A DNA stretch of 64,000 nucleotides from Massilia sp. 9I (GCF_902506415.1 NZ_LR733275.1:1648448-1712447); one strand, 5' to 3'. Shown: positions 29,083 to 38,408, counted from the stretch's first letter. Notes: generated by a model from the sequence alone, not told the origin. Numbers and translations: made by a program.

Positions 29083-29988
29083 CTAGGGCGCTGCGGCCGC
29101 GTTTTGTGCGTAGCGCGCCGGTGGCACCCCGACGTGGCGGGAAAACGCGACGCTGAAGGCGCTGGCCGAGCCGTAGCCGACCCGCTGCGCCACCTCGGCG
29201 ACGCCGCTGCTCCCGCGTCGCAACAGGGAGCGCGCCATCGCCATGCGCCAATTGAGCAGGTATTCCATCGGCGCGATCCCGAGCGCGCGACTGAAACGCT
29301 CGAAGAAGGTGGAGCGCGACAGCGCCGCTTCCTTGGCCAGTTCCGCCACCGTCCAGCCACGTGCCGGATCCTCGTGCAATCGCCGCAGGGCGCCCGCCAA
29401 GCGCGGGTCGGCCAGTCCGCGCAGCAGGCCGGGGGCGCCGTTCTCGATGCCGCCCGAGCGCAGGGCCTCGATCAGCAGCACTTCCAGCAGCCTGGCGAGC
29501 AAGACCTCGCGCGCCGGCCGCGCTGCACGGAACTCGTCGCCGACCAGACCCACGATGGCGCCCAGGCGCTGGTCGCCGCGCACGTGCACCAGTTCGGGCA
29601 GCAGCGACACGAGTAGCGCCGCATCGGGCGAACCGAAGCTGCAGTAGCCGACCAGCAGCCGGACATCCGGCGCGCCGTGCTGGACGCCGTGGCGGATCTC
29701 GCCCTCGCGCAGCACCGGCGGCGCCTGGTCCGCATCGACCGGTCCTTCGTCCAGACTGGAGACGGTGAAGTCGCGCGCCGCCGGGATCAGGACGAAATCG
29801 TCCTGCTGCAGACGAAGCGGTGCATGAGCGCCGGCCACGAGCCGGCAGCCGCCCTCGAGGACCAGGCAGAAAAACGGGCGCCCCGTCTCCGAACGCTGCA
29901 CACGCCAGCGACCGGCGCCGGTGACGTATTTCGAGAAGGGCGCGCCAGGCTGGAGCAGCAGCACGAGTTCGGCAAAGGGATCGACCAT
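29083..29988 (-). CDS. AraC-family regulator with cupin_6 domain
   Basis: 301 aa. The N-terminal cupin_6 domain (about 1-185) reads PFAELVLLLQPGAPFSKYVT, PFFCLVLEGGCRLVAGAHAP and LQQDDFVLIPAARDFTVSS. The C-terminal AraC double HTH (about 200-295) contains WTVAELAKEAALSRSTFFER and VAQRVGYGSASAFSVAFSRH. Cupin_6 AraC regulators usually control a neighbouring oxidoreductase or transporter. Here both a divergent SDR gene and a downstream MFS gene are adjacent, so it may control either one. Confidence 0.9.
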   Translation of the reverse strand: MVDPFAELVLLLQPGAPFSKYVTGAGRWRVQRSETGRPFFCLVLEGGCRLVAGAHAPLRLQQDDFVLIPAARDFTVSSLDEGPVDADQAPPVLREGEIRHGVQHGAPDVRLLVGYCSFGSPDAALLVSLLPELVHVRGDQRLGAIVGLVGDEFRAARPAREVLLARLLEVLLIEALRSGGIENGAPGLLRGLADPRLAGALRRLHEDPARGWTVAELAKEAALSRSTFFERFSRALGIAPMEYLLNWRMAMARSLLRRGSSGVAEVAQRVGYGSASAFSVAFSRHVGVPPARYAQNAAAAP

Positions 29989-30087
29989 GTTTGGACGCTC
30001 GCAAATGAAAGGTGTACTTCCGATTATATCCAGTCCGACCCGAAGATCCTATCCTGTTTCTACCAACCACCACCAAGGAGCTGCACC

Positions 30088-30822
30088 ATGCCTACCGTCC
30101 TCATCACCGGCTGCTCGTCCGGATTCGGCCTCGAGACCGCCCGCCACTTCCTCGAACGCGACTGGAACGTCGTCGCCACCATGCGCACGCCGCGCGCCGG
30201 CCTGCTGCCGGCGTCCCCGCGGCTGCGCATCGTCCCGCTCGACGTGACCGACGAGGCCAGCGTCCGGCGCGCGGTAGAGTTGGCGGGACCGGTCGACGTC
30301 CTGGTCAACAACGCCGGCATCGGCCTGCTGGGCGTGTTCGAGACTACCCCGCCGGCCACCCTGCGCGAACTGTTCGATACCAACGTGCTGGGCGCGATGG
30401 CGATGGCGCAGGCGCTGCTGCCGCAGTTCCGCGAACGCGGCGCCGGTGTCATCATCAACGTCTCGTCCAGCACGACGCTGCTGCCGCTGCCGCTGCTGGC
30501 CGCTTACACCGCCAGTAAAGCGGCAATGAACGCCTGGACCGAATCGCTTGCGCTGGAACTGCGGCCCATCGGCGTGCGCACCCACGTGGTCTTGCCGGGA
30601 CGCTCACCCGAAACCGCGTTTGCAAGCAATGCCGCGCCGCGCATGCACGCCGGCGTGCCGGAGGCCTATGCGGCTTTTGTGGAAGGCGTATTCGCAGGCC
30701 GTGGCGGCGACGGGCCGGTCACGCATGCGGCGGATGTGGTGGAAGCGGTGTGGCGGGTGGCAAACGATCCGGGCGCGCCGCTGCGCATCCCGGCCGGCGC
30801 CGATGCGGTGGCGCTGGCCTGA
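30088..30822 (+). CDS. Short-chain dehydrogenase/reductase
   Basis: 244 aa starting MPTVLITGCSSGFGLETARH with AAGGAG upstream. The Rossmann motif is TGCSSGFG, the NNAG motif is VLVNNAGIGLLG, and the catalytic Ser-Tyr-Lys are in NVSSSTTLL and YTASKAAMNAW. This is a classical SDR. The substrate is not predictable. It is divergent from the AraC/cupin_6 gene 99 nt away, a frequent pair in betaproteobacteria. Confidence 0.92.
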   Translation: MPTVLITGCSSGFGLETARHFLERDWNVVATMRTPRAGLLPASPRLRIVPLDVTDEASVRRAVELAGPVDVLVNNAGIGLLGVFETTPPATLRELFDTNVLGAMAMAQALLPQFRERGAGVIINVSSSTTLLPLPLLAAYTASKAAMNAWTESLALELRPIGVRTHVVLPGRSPETAFASNAAPRMHAGVPEAYAAFVEGVFAGRGGDGPVTHAADVVEAVWRVANDPGAPLRIPAGADAVALA

Positions 30823-30855
30823 TCATCCGGTCAGCGCGGAGTTGGCGGCGATGCC

Positions 30856-31293
30856 TCAGCCGCCGCCCGTGCAGTGCTGCGGTACTTCCTTCGCCAGCTT
30901 CTGCATGTCGAGTGTCGCCCAGGCGCCGTCGACCTTCTCTTCGAACTTGTCGAAGCTGTAAACGAACATGGACTTGCCGTTGGCGAAGAAGGCCGGGCAA
31001 CCGTAGCGGTCGCGAGCGATATAGCCCTCGACCATGCGGTCCGGCCATTCGTCGCCAGGGTACTGCGGATGCGCGCGTGCTTCGACACGGGCCTTGCCGA
31101 AGACCGGATCGTCGGAACTGGTCGATGTCGACTTGCCGGACTGGCCCAGTCCCGGCACGCGCAGGCCGCCGGCGGCCTTGGCCGCGCTGCCCAGGTTGAT
31201 CAGGCGATCGGCCCAGCTTTGCGCCTGTGCGGCTTGCTGGCTCGAGGCGCCAAGGATCAGCGCGAAAATTAGGGAGACAGGTGCTTTTTTCAT
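30856..31293 (-). CDS. Small exported protein of unknown function
   Basis: 145 aa starting MKKAPVSLIFALILGASSQQ, a signal peptide with cleavage near AQAQ. The mature part has no recognised domain. It contains RDRYGCPAFFANGKSMFVYS and LAKEVPQHCTGGG, with two cysteines that could form a disulfide in the periplasm. It lies 12 nt downstream of another exported unknown on the same strand, so they are probably an operon. Confidence 0.7.
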   Translation of the reverse strand: MKKAPVSLIFALILGASSQQAAQAQSWADRLINLGSAAKAAGGLRVPGLGQSGKSTSTSSDDPVFGKARVEARAHPQYPGDEWPDRMVEGYIARDRYGCPAFFANGKSMFVYSFDKFEEKVDGAWATLDMQKLAKEVPQHCTGGG

Positions 31294-31305
31294 GATGCGA
31301 CCGCC

Positions 31306-31842
31306 TCAGTGCGATGCATACGCGGCCGGACCGAGCTTGCGCAGGAGGCTGATGTTCGCCTGCTGTTCCTTGGTCAGCTTCGCGTATTGCTTGGCCACGT
31401 CCGCCTTGGACGCCATGGATTCGTAGGTCAGGTGCATGGACGCATCCAGCAAGGCGTAGGTCGCCAGGCCGAATTCCTTCGGTGTGAAGCCATGCTTGAG
31501 GACCAGGGCCTTGGCCTGTGGACGACGTTCGATGCTGAGGATGAAGCGTTCGACCGGAAGCTCGCCCTTGACGCGGTACTTGTCGTCTTCTTTTTCCTGG
31601 GCCGGCGTATCTTCCGGCAGGTCGGCCTGCTCGATCGCCTTGTTAGCGGCTTTCAGCTTCTGTACGACAGCTGCCGTCAAGACGTAGTGGTCGTCCGGGG
31701 TGGAGGCCTTGGCCGTCGCGATGCTCAAGGATACGGAGAGCAAGGCTGCAATACCGGAGCGGAAAAAATGCTGTATGTGAATCCCTTCGATGAAATGGAC
31801 CGCGAAGTATAGGGATCGCACGCAGCGGGGGAAAGGCTTCAA
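31306..31842 (-). CDS. Small exported protein of unknown function
   Basis: 178 aa if the TTG start is used, which has GGGGGA about 8 nt upstream; no ATG exists nearby. The segment HFFRSGIAALLSVSLSIATA looks like a signal peptide, so the true start could be just before it. The mature part is helical and charged (TAAVVQKLKAANKAIEQADL, HGFTPKEFGLATYALLDASM, AKQYAKLTKEQQANISLLRK) with no cysteines. No domain was recognised. It is upstream of, and probably co-transcribed with, the 145-aa exported protein. Confidence 0.6.
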   Translation of the reverse strand: MKPFPRCVRSLYFAVHFIEGIHIQHFFRSGIAALLSVSLSIATAKASTPDDHYVLTAAVVQKLKAANKAIEQADLPEDTPAQEKEDDKYRVKGELPVERFILSIERRPQAKALVLKHGFTPKEFGLATYALLDASMHLTYESMASKADVAKQYAKLTKEQQANISLLRKLGPAAYASH

Positions 31843-31887
31843 GCCACAGTTCCCCCACAGGTGGTGTGCTACGGATGCATCACCGGC

Positions 31888-32667
31888 TCAGTCGAACTTG
31901 CTGAAGTCCGGCTTGCGCTTTTCAAAGAAGGCGGTAAAGGCTTCCTTCGCTTCCGGCGCCAGTAGCATGGCGGCGAAGCGTTCGTTCTCGGCGGCGATCG
32001 CGCCCTGGATGGCGTCGGTGCGTGGACGCTTCATCAGCGCCTTGGTCGTGCGGATCGAGGCGGCCGGCAGCGCCACCAGCTTAGCGGCCTGCTGTTCTGC
32101 GAAAGCGCGCAACTCGGCGGCCGGCAGCACGCGGGTGATCAGGCCCATCTCGAAGGCTTCCTGGGCGCCGAAGGCTTCGCCCAGCAGCAGCTTCTCGGCC
32201 GCGCGCGGGTAGCCGGCCAGCTGTGGCAGCAGCAGCGAGGATGCGAATTCCGGGCACAGGCCGAGTTGGGTGAAGGGCACCGAGAACTTGGCGTTGTCGG
32301 CGGCGTAGACCAGGTCGCAGTGCATCAGCATGGTGGTGCCGATGCCGATCGCGGCGCCGGCGACGGCCGCGATCACCGGCTTGGTCGAGCCGTTCAGCGC
32401 GCGCATGAACTGGAACACCGGGCGGTTCTCGGCCGGCACGCCTGGGACCGGGGCCGAGTTCTTCATGAAGTCGTCGAGGTCGTTACCAGCGGTGAAGATC
32501 TCGGGTTTGCCGGCGATGAGGATGGCGCGCACGGCGGTGTCGCTCTCGGCGTCGATCAGCGCGTCGGCCATCGACTGGTACATCGCGGCGGTGATCGCGT
32601 TCTTGCGTTCGAGGCGGTTGAATTCGATGGTCAAAAGGCCGTTGGCCTTGGTGATCAGCATGTCCAT
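31888..32667 (-). CDS. Enoyl-CoA hydratase/isomerase (crotonase)
   Basis: 259 aa starting MDMLITKANGLLTIEFNRLE with GGAG upstream. Crotonase features are the oxyanion-hole segments ILIAGKPEIFTAGNDLDDF and VAGAAIGIGTTMLMHCDLVY, and then AKFSVPFTQLGLCPEFASS. The residue pattern around CPEFASS resembles the delta3-delta2-enoyl-CoA isomerase/PaaG-like group more than classical hydratase. It is the last gene of the beta-oxidation cluster, separated from the thiolase gene by a palindromic repeat. Confidence 0.9.
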   Translation of the reverse strand: MDMLITKANGLLTIEFNRLERKNAITAAMYQSMADALIDAESDTAVRAILIAGKPEIFTAGNDLDDFMKNSAPVPGVPAENRPVFQFMRALNGSTKPVIAAVAGAAIGIGTTMLMHCDLVYAADNAKFSVPFTQLGLCPEFASSLLLPQLAGYPRAAEKLLLGEAFGAQEAFEMGLITRVLPAAELRAFAEQQAAKLVALPAASIRTTKALMKRPRTDAIQGAIAAENERFAAMLLAPEAKEAFTAFFEKRKPDFSKFD

Positions 32668-32703
32668 GTCTGGAGTCTCCCGTTTATTCTGAGTCTGGTT
32701 GGA

Positions 32704-32761
32704 CGCGTGGGCGGGAGACCCGCCCACCCTACGAAGGGCTCGCGGTTCTCCCGCCCACGCG
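32704..32761. repeat. Intergenic palindrome (REP-like) between thiolase and crotonase genes
   Basis: Perfect 15-bp inverted arms (32704-32718 and 32747-32761; arm CGCGTGGGCGGGAGA). The 28-nt centre carries another CGCCCACCC. It occupies most of the gap between two co-directional beta-oxidation genes. Such GTGGGCGGG-type palindromes look like dispersed repeats; only this copy is in the window. Confidence 0.7.
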
Positions 32762-32779
32762 GTACTGCTTACCTGATGC

Positions 32780-33976
32780 TTATACGCGTTCGATGATGCC
32801 TGCCGCGCCCATGCCGGCGCCGACGCACATCGTCACCATGCCGTACTTCAGGTTGTTGCGGCGCAGTGCGTGCACGACGGTCGCGGCGCGGATGGCGCCG
32901 GTCGCGCCCAGCGGGTGGCCCAGGGCGATCGCGCCGCCCATCGGGTTGACCTTGCTGGTGTCCAGGCCGAGGTCGCGGATCACAGCCAGCGCCTGGGCGG
33001 CGAAGGCTTCGTTCAGCTCGATCCAGTCCAGCTGGTCCTGGGTGATGCCGGCCGCGGCCAGCGCTGCGGGAATCGCGACCTTGGGGCCGATGCCCATGAT
33101 CTCCGGCGGCACGCCGCGCACGGCGAACGAGGAGAACTTGGCCAGCGGGGTCAGGTTGTGCTCTTTCAGGATCTTCTCGCTGACGACGATCAGCGCACCG
33201 GCGCCGTCCGACATCTGCGACGAGGTCGCGGCGGTCACCGAGCCCTTGGCGGCGAACACCGGCTTCAGCTTGGCCATGCCTTCCATCGAGGCGTCGGCGC
33301 GCGGGCCTTCGTCCAGGTCGACGGTGCGGCGCTTGACCGTGATTTCACCGGTGGCCAGGTTCGGGGTGCGGGTGACGATTTCGACCGGGGTGATCTCGTC
33401 CTTGAAGTACCCGGCCTGCTGGGCGGCGATGGCGCGGCGGTGCGATTCCAGGCCGAAGGCGTCCTGGTCTTCGCGCGACACCTTCCACTGCTCGGCCACC
33501 TTCTCGGCGGTCAGGCCCATGCCGTAGGCCAGGCCCACGTTCTCGTCCTTGAACGTTTCCATGTTAATCGAAGGATGGTGGCCCATCATCGGGACCATCG
33601 ACATCGATTCGACGCCGCCGGCGATCATCACGTCGGCTTCGCCCACGCGGATGCGGTCCGCGGCCATGGCCAGGGCGGTGATGCCCGAGGCGCAGTAGCG
33701 GTTGACGGTGACGCCGCCCACGGTGTTCGGCAGGCCTGCCAGCACCACCGCGTTACGCGCCACGTTGAAGCCCTGCTCCGCTTCCGGGAACGAGCAGCCG
33801 ACGATGGCGTCGACGATCAGGGCCGGATCCAGGTTCGGCACGGCCGCCATGGCGCCGCGGATGGCGTGCACCAGCAGGTCGTCCGGACGGGTCTTGTTGA
33901 AGAAGCCGCGCGGCGCCTTGCCGATCGGGGTACGGGTCGCTGCGACGATGTATGCGTCTTGAAGTTGTTTGCTCAT
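32780..33976 (-). CDS. fadA: Acetyl-CoA C-acyltransferase (thiolase)
   Basis: 398 aa starting MSKQLQDAYIVAATRTPIGK. The catalytic Cys95 is in VTVNRYCASGITAL. The second motif is NPMGGAIALGHPLGATGAIR with the catalytic His, and the last Cys is in MVTMCVGAGMGAAGIIE. All are intact. It catalyses the thiolytic step of beta-oxidation. The gene is 29 nt downstream of the hydroxyacyl-CoA dehydrogenase gene on the same strand, so the two form the usual FadB/FadA pair. The symbol fadA is used by function, not by proven orthology. Confidence 0.95.
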   Translation of the reverse strand: MSKQLQDAYIVAATRTPIGKAPRGFFNKTRPDDLLVHAIRGAMAAVPNLDPALIVDAIVGCSFPEAEQGFNVARNAVVLAGLPNTVGGVTVNRYCASGITALAMAADRIRVGEADVMIAGGVESMSMVPMMGHHPSINMETFKDENVGLAYGMGLTAEKVAEQWKVSREDQDAFGLESHRRAIAAQQAGYFKDEITPVEIVTRTPNLATGEITVKRRTVDLDEGPRADASMEGMAKLKPVFAAKGSVTAATSSQMSDGAGALIVVSEKILKEHNLTPLAKFSSFAVRGVPPEIMGIGPKVAIPAALAAAGITQDQLDWIELNEAFAAQALAVIRDLGLDTSKVNPMGGAIALGHPLGATGAIRAATVVHALRRNNLKYGMVTMCVGAGMGAAGIIERV

Positions 33977-34005
33977 GATTGGTCGTCCTGTTCTTTGTCA
34001 GCGAC

Positions 34006-36402
34006 TTAGTTACGCACTGGCTTACCGGTCTGCATCATGCCCATGATGCGTTCCTGGGTTTTCGGGTTGCCCAGCAGCTCGATGAAGGCCTTGCGCTCCA
34101 TGTCGAGCAGCCACTGCTCGGACACGACGCTGCCCTGGTCGACGTCACCGCCGGTCACGATCTCGGCGATCATGTCGCCCAGCTTGAAGTCGTAGGCCGA
34201 GATGAAGCCGCCGTCGCGCATGTTGACCAGCTGGCCGCGGATGGTCGCCCAGCCGTAGCGGCCGGTGACGGTGATCGGACGGCGCGCCGGGGCGCGGTAG
34301 CCTGCGTCGAACATGGCGCGCGCGGTGGTCTTCGCCACGTGCAGCAGTTCGTACGGGTTGAAGACGATGACGTCGTCTTCCTTCAGGTAGCCCATGGCCT
34401 TCGCTTCCAGGGCCGATTTCGACACCTGCGCGGTGGCCGCGTTGGTGAAGCCGGTCTTCAGGAATTGCAGGATGTCGTTGCCTTTGGCTTCGGTGAAGGC
34501 GCGCACTGCCGCTTCCTTCAGGCCGCCGCCGGCCGGCACCAGGCCGACGCCGACTTCGACCAGGCCGATGTAGGATTCGATCGAGGCCACGCGCTTGGAG
34601 GCGTGCAGCATCATCTCGCAACCGCCGCCCAACGCCAGGCCAGCGACAGCGGCCACCACCGGGATGTTCGAGTACTTCATCTGCATGAACACGTTCTGCA
34701 GGTCGCGCACCATCGGGTCCATCGCCTTGGCGCCGCCCATCATGAAGGCCGGCATGGCCGACTGCAGGTCGGCGCCGGCCGAGAAGGCGCCGCCTTCGGC
34801 CGCATCGGTATTCCAGATCACCAGGCCCTTGTAGCCTTTTTCGGCTTCGGCCATGCCGCGCTGCAGGCCCTTCACCACGCCTTCGCCGATGACGTGCATC
34901 TTGGTCTTGAGCGAGATGACCAGCACTTCGTCGTCCGCGTGCCACAGGCGCACCGAGTCGTCCTCGAACACGGTGGTGCCGGCAGTCTTCGGGTCGATGG
35001 TGGTCGAACCGACCACCGGTGCACGGAACTGCTGGCGCTTGTAGACCGGCAGGTCGGACAGCGGAACATACGCGTTCTTCGAGACCGAGTACGAACCTTC
35101 GGCGGTGTGCACGCCCTTCTCTGCGACCGGGCCTTCGAACACCCAGCTTGGCAGCGGCGTGTTGGTCAGCGCCTTGCCGGCGTCGATGTCTTCCTTGACC
35201 CACTGGGCGATCTGGGTCCAGCCGGCGGCCTGCCAGGTCTCGAACGGGCCGACGCTCCAGCCGAAGCCCCAGCGCATCGCGAAATCGACGTCGCGCGCGT
35301 TGTCGGCGATGGTGTCGAGGTGGACCGAGATGTAGTGGAAAGCGTCGCGGAAGATCGCCCACAGGAACTGCGCCTGCGGGTTGGTCGATTCGCGCATGGC
35401 CTTGAACTTCTTGACCGGGTCCTTTTCTTTCAGGATGCGGGCGACGATGTCGGCCGCTTTCGCGCCGCTCGGCACGTATTCGCCGGTGGCGAAGTCGAGA
35501 CGCTGGATCTCCTTGCCGACCTTTTTATAGAAGCCGCCGCCGGCCTTCTGGCCCAGCGCGCCCTTCTCGATCAGCTTGGCCAGCACGTCCGGGGTCTTGT
35601 ACAGGCTGAAGAACGGATCGTCCTGCAGGGTGTCCTGCATGGTCTTGATCACGTGGCCCATGGTGTCCAGGCCGACGACGTCGGCGGTGCGGAAGGTGCC
35701 CGATTTCGCGCGGCCCAGCTTGGCGCCGGTCAGGTCGTCGACCACGTCCACCGACAGGCCGAACTTCTCGGCTTCGTGGATGGTGGCCAGCATGCCGAAG
35801 ATACCGACACGGTTGGCGATGAAGTTCGGGGTGTCTTTTGCACGCACCACGCCCTTGCCCAGGGTCGAGGTCAGGAAGGTCTCGAGCTGGTCGAGGATTT
35901 CCGGACGGGTGCTGGTGGTCGGGATCAGTTCGACCAGGTGCATGTAGCGCGGCGGGTTGAAGAAGTGGACGCCGCAGAAGCGCGCTTTCAGTTCTTCGTC
36001 GAAGCCTTCGGCCAGCTTGTTGATCGACAGGCCCGAGGTGTTCGAGGCGAAGATCGCGTTCGGGGCGATGTGCGGAGCGACCTTCTTGTACAGGTCGTGT
36101 TTCCAGTCCATGCGCTCGGCGATGGCTTCGATGATCAGGTCGCAGCCGGCCAGCACGTCGAGGTTGTCCTCGTAGTTGGCCACTTCGATCAGGGACGCGT
36201 CATCCTTGTTGCCCAGCGGGGCCGGCGACAGCTTCTTCAGGCCTTCGATGGCCTTCAGGACGATGGCGTTCTTGTTACCTTCCTTGGCCGGCAGGTCGAA
36301 CAGCACGACCGGCACTTTCGCGTTCACGCAGTGCGCAGCGATCTGCGCGCCCATCACGCCGGCGCCCAGCACGGCGACTTTCTTGACGATGAAATTGGAC
36401 AT
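34006..36402 (-). CDS. 3-hydroxyacyl-CoA dehydrogenase / enoyl-CoA hydratase (FadN type)
   Basis: 798 aa. An N-terminal Rossmann domain has VKKVAVLGAGVMGAQIAAHC, then a 3HCDH domain with ASNTSGLSINKLAEGF, HFFNPPRYMHLVELIPT and KGVVRAKDTPNFIANRVGIF. The C-terminal part (from about 480) is an enoyl-CoA hydratase domain with AGADLQSAMPAFM and VAGLALGGGCEMMLHASKRV. This dehydrogenase-first order is the FadN/YusL type, the reverse of E. coli FadB. The start (MSNFIVKK) is right after a repeat pair. It forms the central steps of beta-oxidation with the neighbouring acyl-CoA dehydrogenase and thiolase. Confidence 0.95.
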   Translation of the reverse strand: MSNFIVKKVAVLGAGVMGAQIAAHCVNAKVPVVLFDLPAKEGNKNAIVLKAIEGLKKLSPAPLGNKDDASLIEVANYEDNLDVLAGCDLIIEAIAERMDWKHDLYKKVAPHIAPNAIFASNTSGLSINKLAEGFDEELKARFCGVHFFNPPRYMHLVELIPTTSTRPEILDQLETFLTSTLGKGVVRAKDTPNFIANRVGIFGMLATIHEAEKFGLSVDVVDDLTGAKLGRAKSGTFRTADVVGLDTMGHVIKTMQDTLQDDPFFSLYKTPDVLAKLIEKGALGQKAGGGFYKKVGKEIQRLDFATGEYVPSGAKAADIVARILKEKDPVKKFKAMRESTNPQAQFLWAIFRDAFHYISVHLDTIADNARDVDFAMRWGFGWSVGPFETWQAAGWTQIAQWVKEDIDAGKALTNTPLPSWVFEGPVAEKGVHTAEGSYSVSKNAYVPLSDLPVYKRQQFRAPVVGSTTIDPKTAGTTVFEDDSVRLWHADDEVLVISLKTKMHVIGEGVVKGLQRGMAEAEKGYKGLVIWNTDAAEGGAFSAGADLQSAMPAFMMGGAKAMDPMVRDLQNVFMQMKYSNIPVVAAVAGLALGGGCEMMLHASKRVASIESYIGLVEVGVGLVPAGGGLKEAAVRAFTEAKGNDILQFLKTGFTNAATAQVSKSALEAKAMGYLKEDDVIVFNPYELLHVAKTTARAMFDAGYRAPARRPITVTGRYGWATIRGQLVNMRDGGFISAYDFKLGDMIAEIVTGGDVDQGSVVSEQWLLDMERKAFIELLGNPKTQERIMGMMQTGKPVRN

Positions 36403-36436
36403 TCTTGAATCCTTTTTAGTACCCGCTGCCTTTGCT

Positions 36437-36526
36437 CCGTCATCCCCGCGTAGGCGGGGATCCAAGTTCTGCGTGCGATAACGTAACGCTGGCAAAATTG
36501 GATTCCCGCCTTCGCGGGAATGACGG
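36437..36526. repeat. Inverted pair of 29-bp palindromic repeats (BIME-like)
   Basis: Two palindromic units, 36437-36465 and 36498-36526, face each other across 32 nt, each with a CCCGC...GCGGG stem. Both share GTCAT and ATCCAA flanks. They lie between the acyl-CoA dehydrogenase and the FadN genes and could fold as one long hairpin in the transcript. Confidence 0.8.
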
Positions 36527-36563
36527 GCTACTGGCGCGGGTCGGTTGAGTAGCTACGTGATGG

Positions 36564-38354
36564 TTAGAACAGGTCTGCGTCCATGGCCAGCAGGTTCGCC
36601 GAACCCGAACGTGCCTGGCGAATCAGCATCGCGGTTTCCGGGTACAGGCGGGCGAAGTAGAAGCGCGCGGTGTGCAGCTTGGCTTCGTAGAACTTGTCGC
36701 CCGAGTCCTGCTTGGCCAGCGCGATCTTCGCCATCTGGGCGAAGAAGTAGCTGAACACCAGGTGGCCCACGACGCGCAGGTAAGGCACGGCGGCGGCGCC
36801 GACTTCGTCCTGGTTCTGGAAGGCCTTCATGCCGATTTCCATGGTCAGCTTGGTGACCTTTTCGCCGAGTTCACCCAGCGGGGTCACGAATTCCGACATC
36901 GACTCGTCCAGGCCGTTCTCTTCGACGAAGTTCTTGATCTTCTCGCCGAAGGCGCGCAGCTTGGTGCCGTTGTCCATCAGGATCTTACGGCCCAGCAGAT
37001 CCAGCGACTGCACGGTGTTGGTGCCTTCGTAGATCATGTTGATGCGGGCGTCGCGCACGTACTGCTCCATGCCCCACTCGCTGATGTAGCCGTGGCCGCC
37101 GTACACCTGCATCGCTTCCGAGGTGGCGATCCAGCCGTTGTCGGTGATGAAGGCCTTGACGATCGGGGTCAGCAGCGCGACTTCGCCGGCGGCTTCCTTG
37201 CGCACTTCTTCATCCGGGTGGTTCAGTTCGCGGTCGATCTGCAGCGCGATGTACGAGGTCAGGGCGCGGCCGCCTTCGGCGAAGGCTTTCGCGGTCAGCA
37301 GCATGCGGCGCACGTCCGGGTGCACGATGATCGGGTCGGCCGGCTTGTCCGGGGCCTTCGGGCCCGACAGGCTACGCATCTGGATGCGGTCTTTCGCATA
37401 CACCAGCGCGTTCTGGTAGGCGACTTCGGTCAGGCCCAGCGACTGCATGCCGACGCCCAGGCGGGCGGCGTTCATGAACACGAACATCGCCTGCAGGCCT
37501 TTGTGCGGCTGGCCGATCAGGGTGCCGATCGCGCCGTCCAGGTTCATCTGGCAGGTGGCGTTGCCGTGGATGCCCATCTTCTCTTCGATGGCGCCGCAGG
37601 CGATGCCGTTACGCTCGCCGATCGAGCCGTCGGCGCTGACCTTGAATTTCGGGACCAGGAACAGCGAGATGCCCTTCGAGCCTTCCGGTGCGTCCGGCAG
37701 GCGCGCCAGCACCAGGTGGACGATGTTCTCGGCCATGTCGTGTTCGCCGGCCGAGATGAAGATCTTGGAGCCGGTGATGCTGTAGGTGCCGTCGGCCTGT
37801 GGTTCGGCCTTGGTGCGCAGCAGGCCCAGGTCGGTGCCGCAGTGCGCTTCGGTCAGGCACATGGTCCCGGTCCACTCGCCCGAGACCAGCTTCGGCAGGA
37901 ACAGCTTCTTCTGCTCGTCGGTGCCGTGCTCCTTCAGGCACTCGTAGGCGCCGTGCGACAGGCCCGGGTACATGGTCCATGCCTGGTTCGAGGAGTTCAG
38001 CATCTCGTAGAACGAGTTGTTCAGCGAGACCGGCAGGCCCTGGCCGCCGTATTCCGGATCGCATGCCAGCGCGGCCCAGCCGCCTTCGACATACTGTTTA
38101 TACGCTTCCTTGAAGCCCTTCGGGGTGGTCACGGCCTTGGTGGTCGAATCGAAGTGGCAGCCTTCGCGGTCGCCGCTGTGGTTCAGCGGGAACAGCACTT
38201 CCTGCGTGAACTTCGCACCTTCTTCCAGCACCTGGTTGATGATGTCGGCGTCGATTTCCTGATAGGCAGGCAGGTTCTTGAACTCTTCGCTGACATTGAG
38301 GAATTCGTGCAGAACGAACTGCATATCCCGGATTGGCGCGACGTACTGACCCAT
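36564..38354 (-). CDS. Acyl-CoA dehydrogenase with C-terminal extension
   Basis: 596 aa starting MGQYVAPIRDMQFVLHEFLN, the opening of the long acyl-CoA dehydrogenase group. FAD-binding segments are SGEWTGTMCLTEAHCGTDLG and YSITGSKIFISAGEHD. The catalytic Glu is in RINMIYEGTNTVQSLDLLGR. The C-terminal 130 residues form the dehydrogenase C-terminal helical domain (ACDH_C-like). It is the first beta-oxidation enzyme of the cluster and lies 54 nt after the TetR gene on the same strand. Confidence 0.95.
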   Translation of the reverse strand: MGQYVAPIRDMQFVLHEFLNVSEEFKNLPAYQEIDADIINQVLEEGAKFTQEVLFPLNHSGDREGCHFDSTTKAVTTPKGFKEAYKQYVEGGWAALACDPEYGGQGLPVSLNNSFYEMLNSSNQAWTMYPGLSHGAYECLKEHGTDEQKKLFLPKLVSGEWTGTMCLTEAHCGTDLGLLRTKAEPQADGTYSITGSKIFISAGEHDMAENIVHLVLARLPDAPEGSKGISLFLVPKFKVSADGSIGERNGIACGAIEEKMGIHGNATCQMNLDGAIGTLIGQPHKGLQAMFVFMNAARLGVGMQSLGLTEVAYQNALVYAKDRIQMRSLSGPKAPDKPADPIIVHPDVRRMLLTAKAFAEGGRALTSYIALQIDRELNHPDEEVRKEAAGEVALLTPIVKAFITDNGWIATSEAMQVYGGHGYISEWGMEQYVRDARINMIYEGTNTVQSLDLLGRKILMDNGTKLRAFGEKIKNFVEENGLDESMSEFVTPLGELGEKVTKLTMEIGMKAFQNQDEVGAAAVPYLRVVGHLVFSYFFAQMAKIALAKQDSGDKFYEAKLHTARFYFARLYPETAMLIRQARSGSANLLAMDADLF

Positions 38355-38408
38355 GGTTTTCTCCTGAACGAAGGTAAAGTGTGTATGTGTTTGATCGACG
38401 GCGCTGAC

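Noticed and set aside
27836..30076. A 746-codon frame over the MFS and AraC genes
   Set aside because: Only the last 400 codons read as the transporter; the rest overlaps the AraC gene, which is in a different frame and clearly real.
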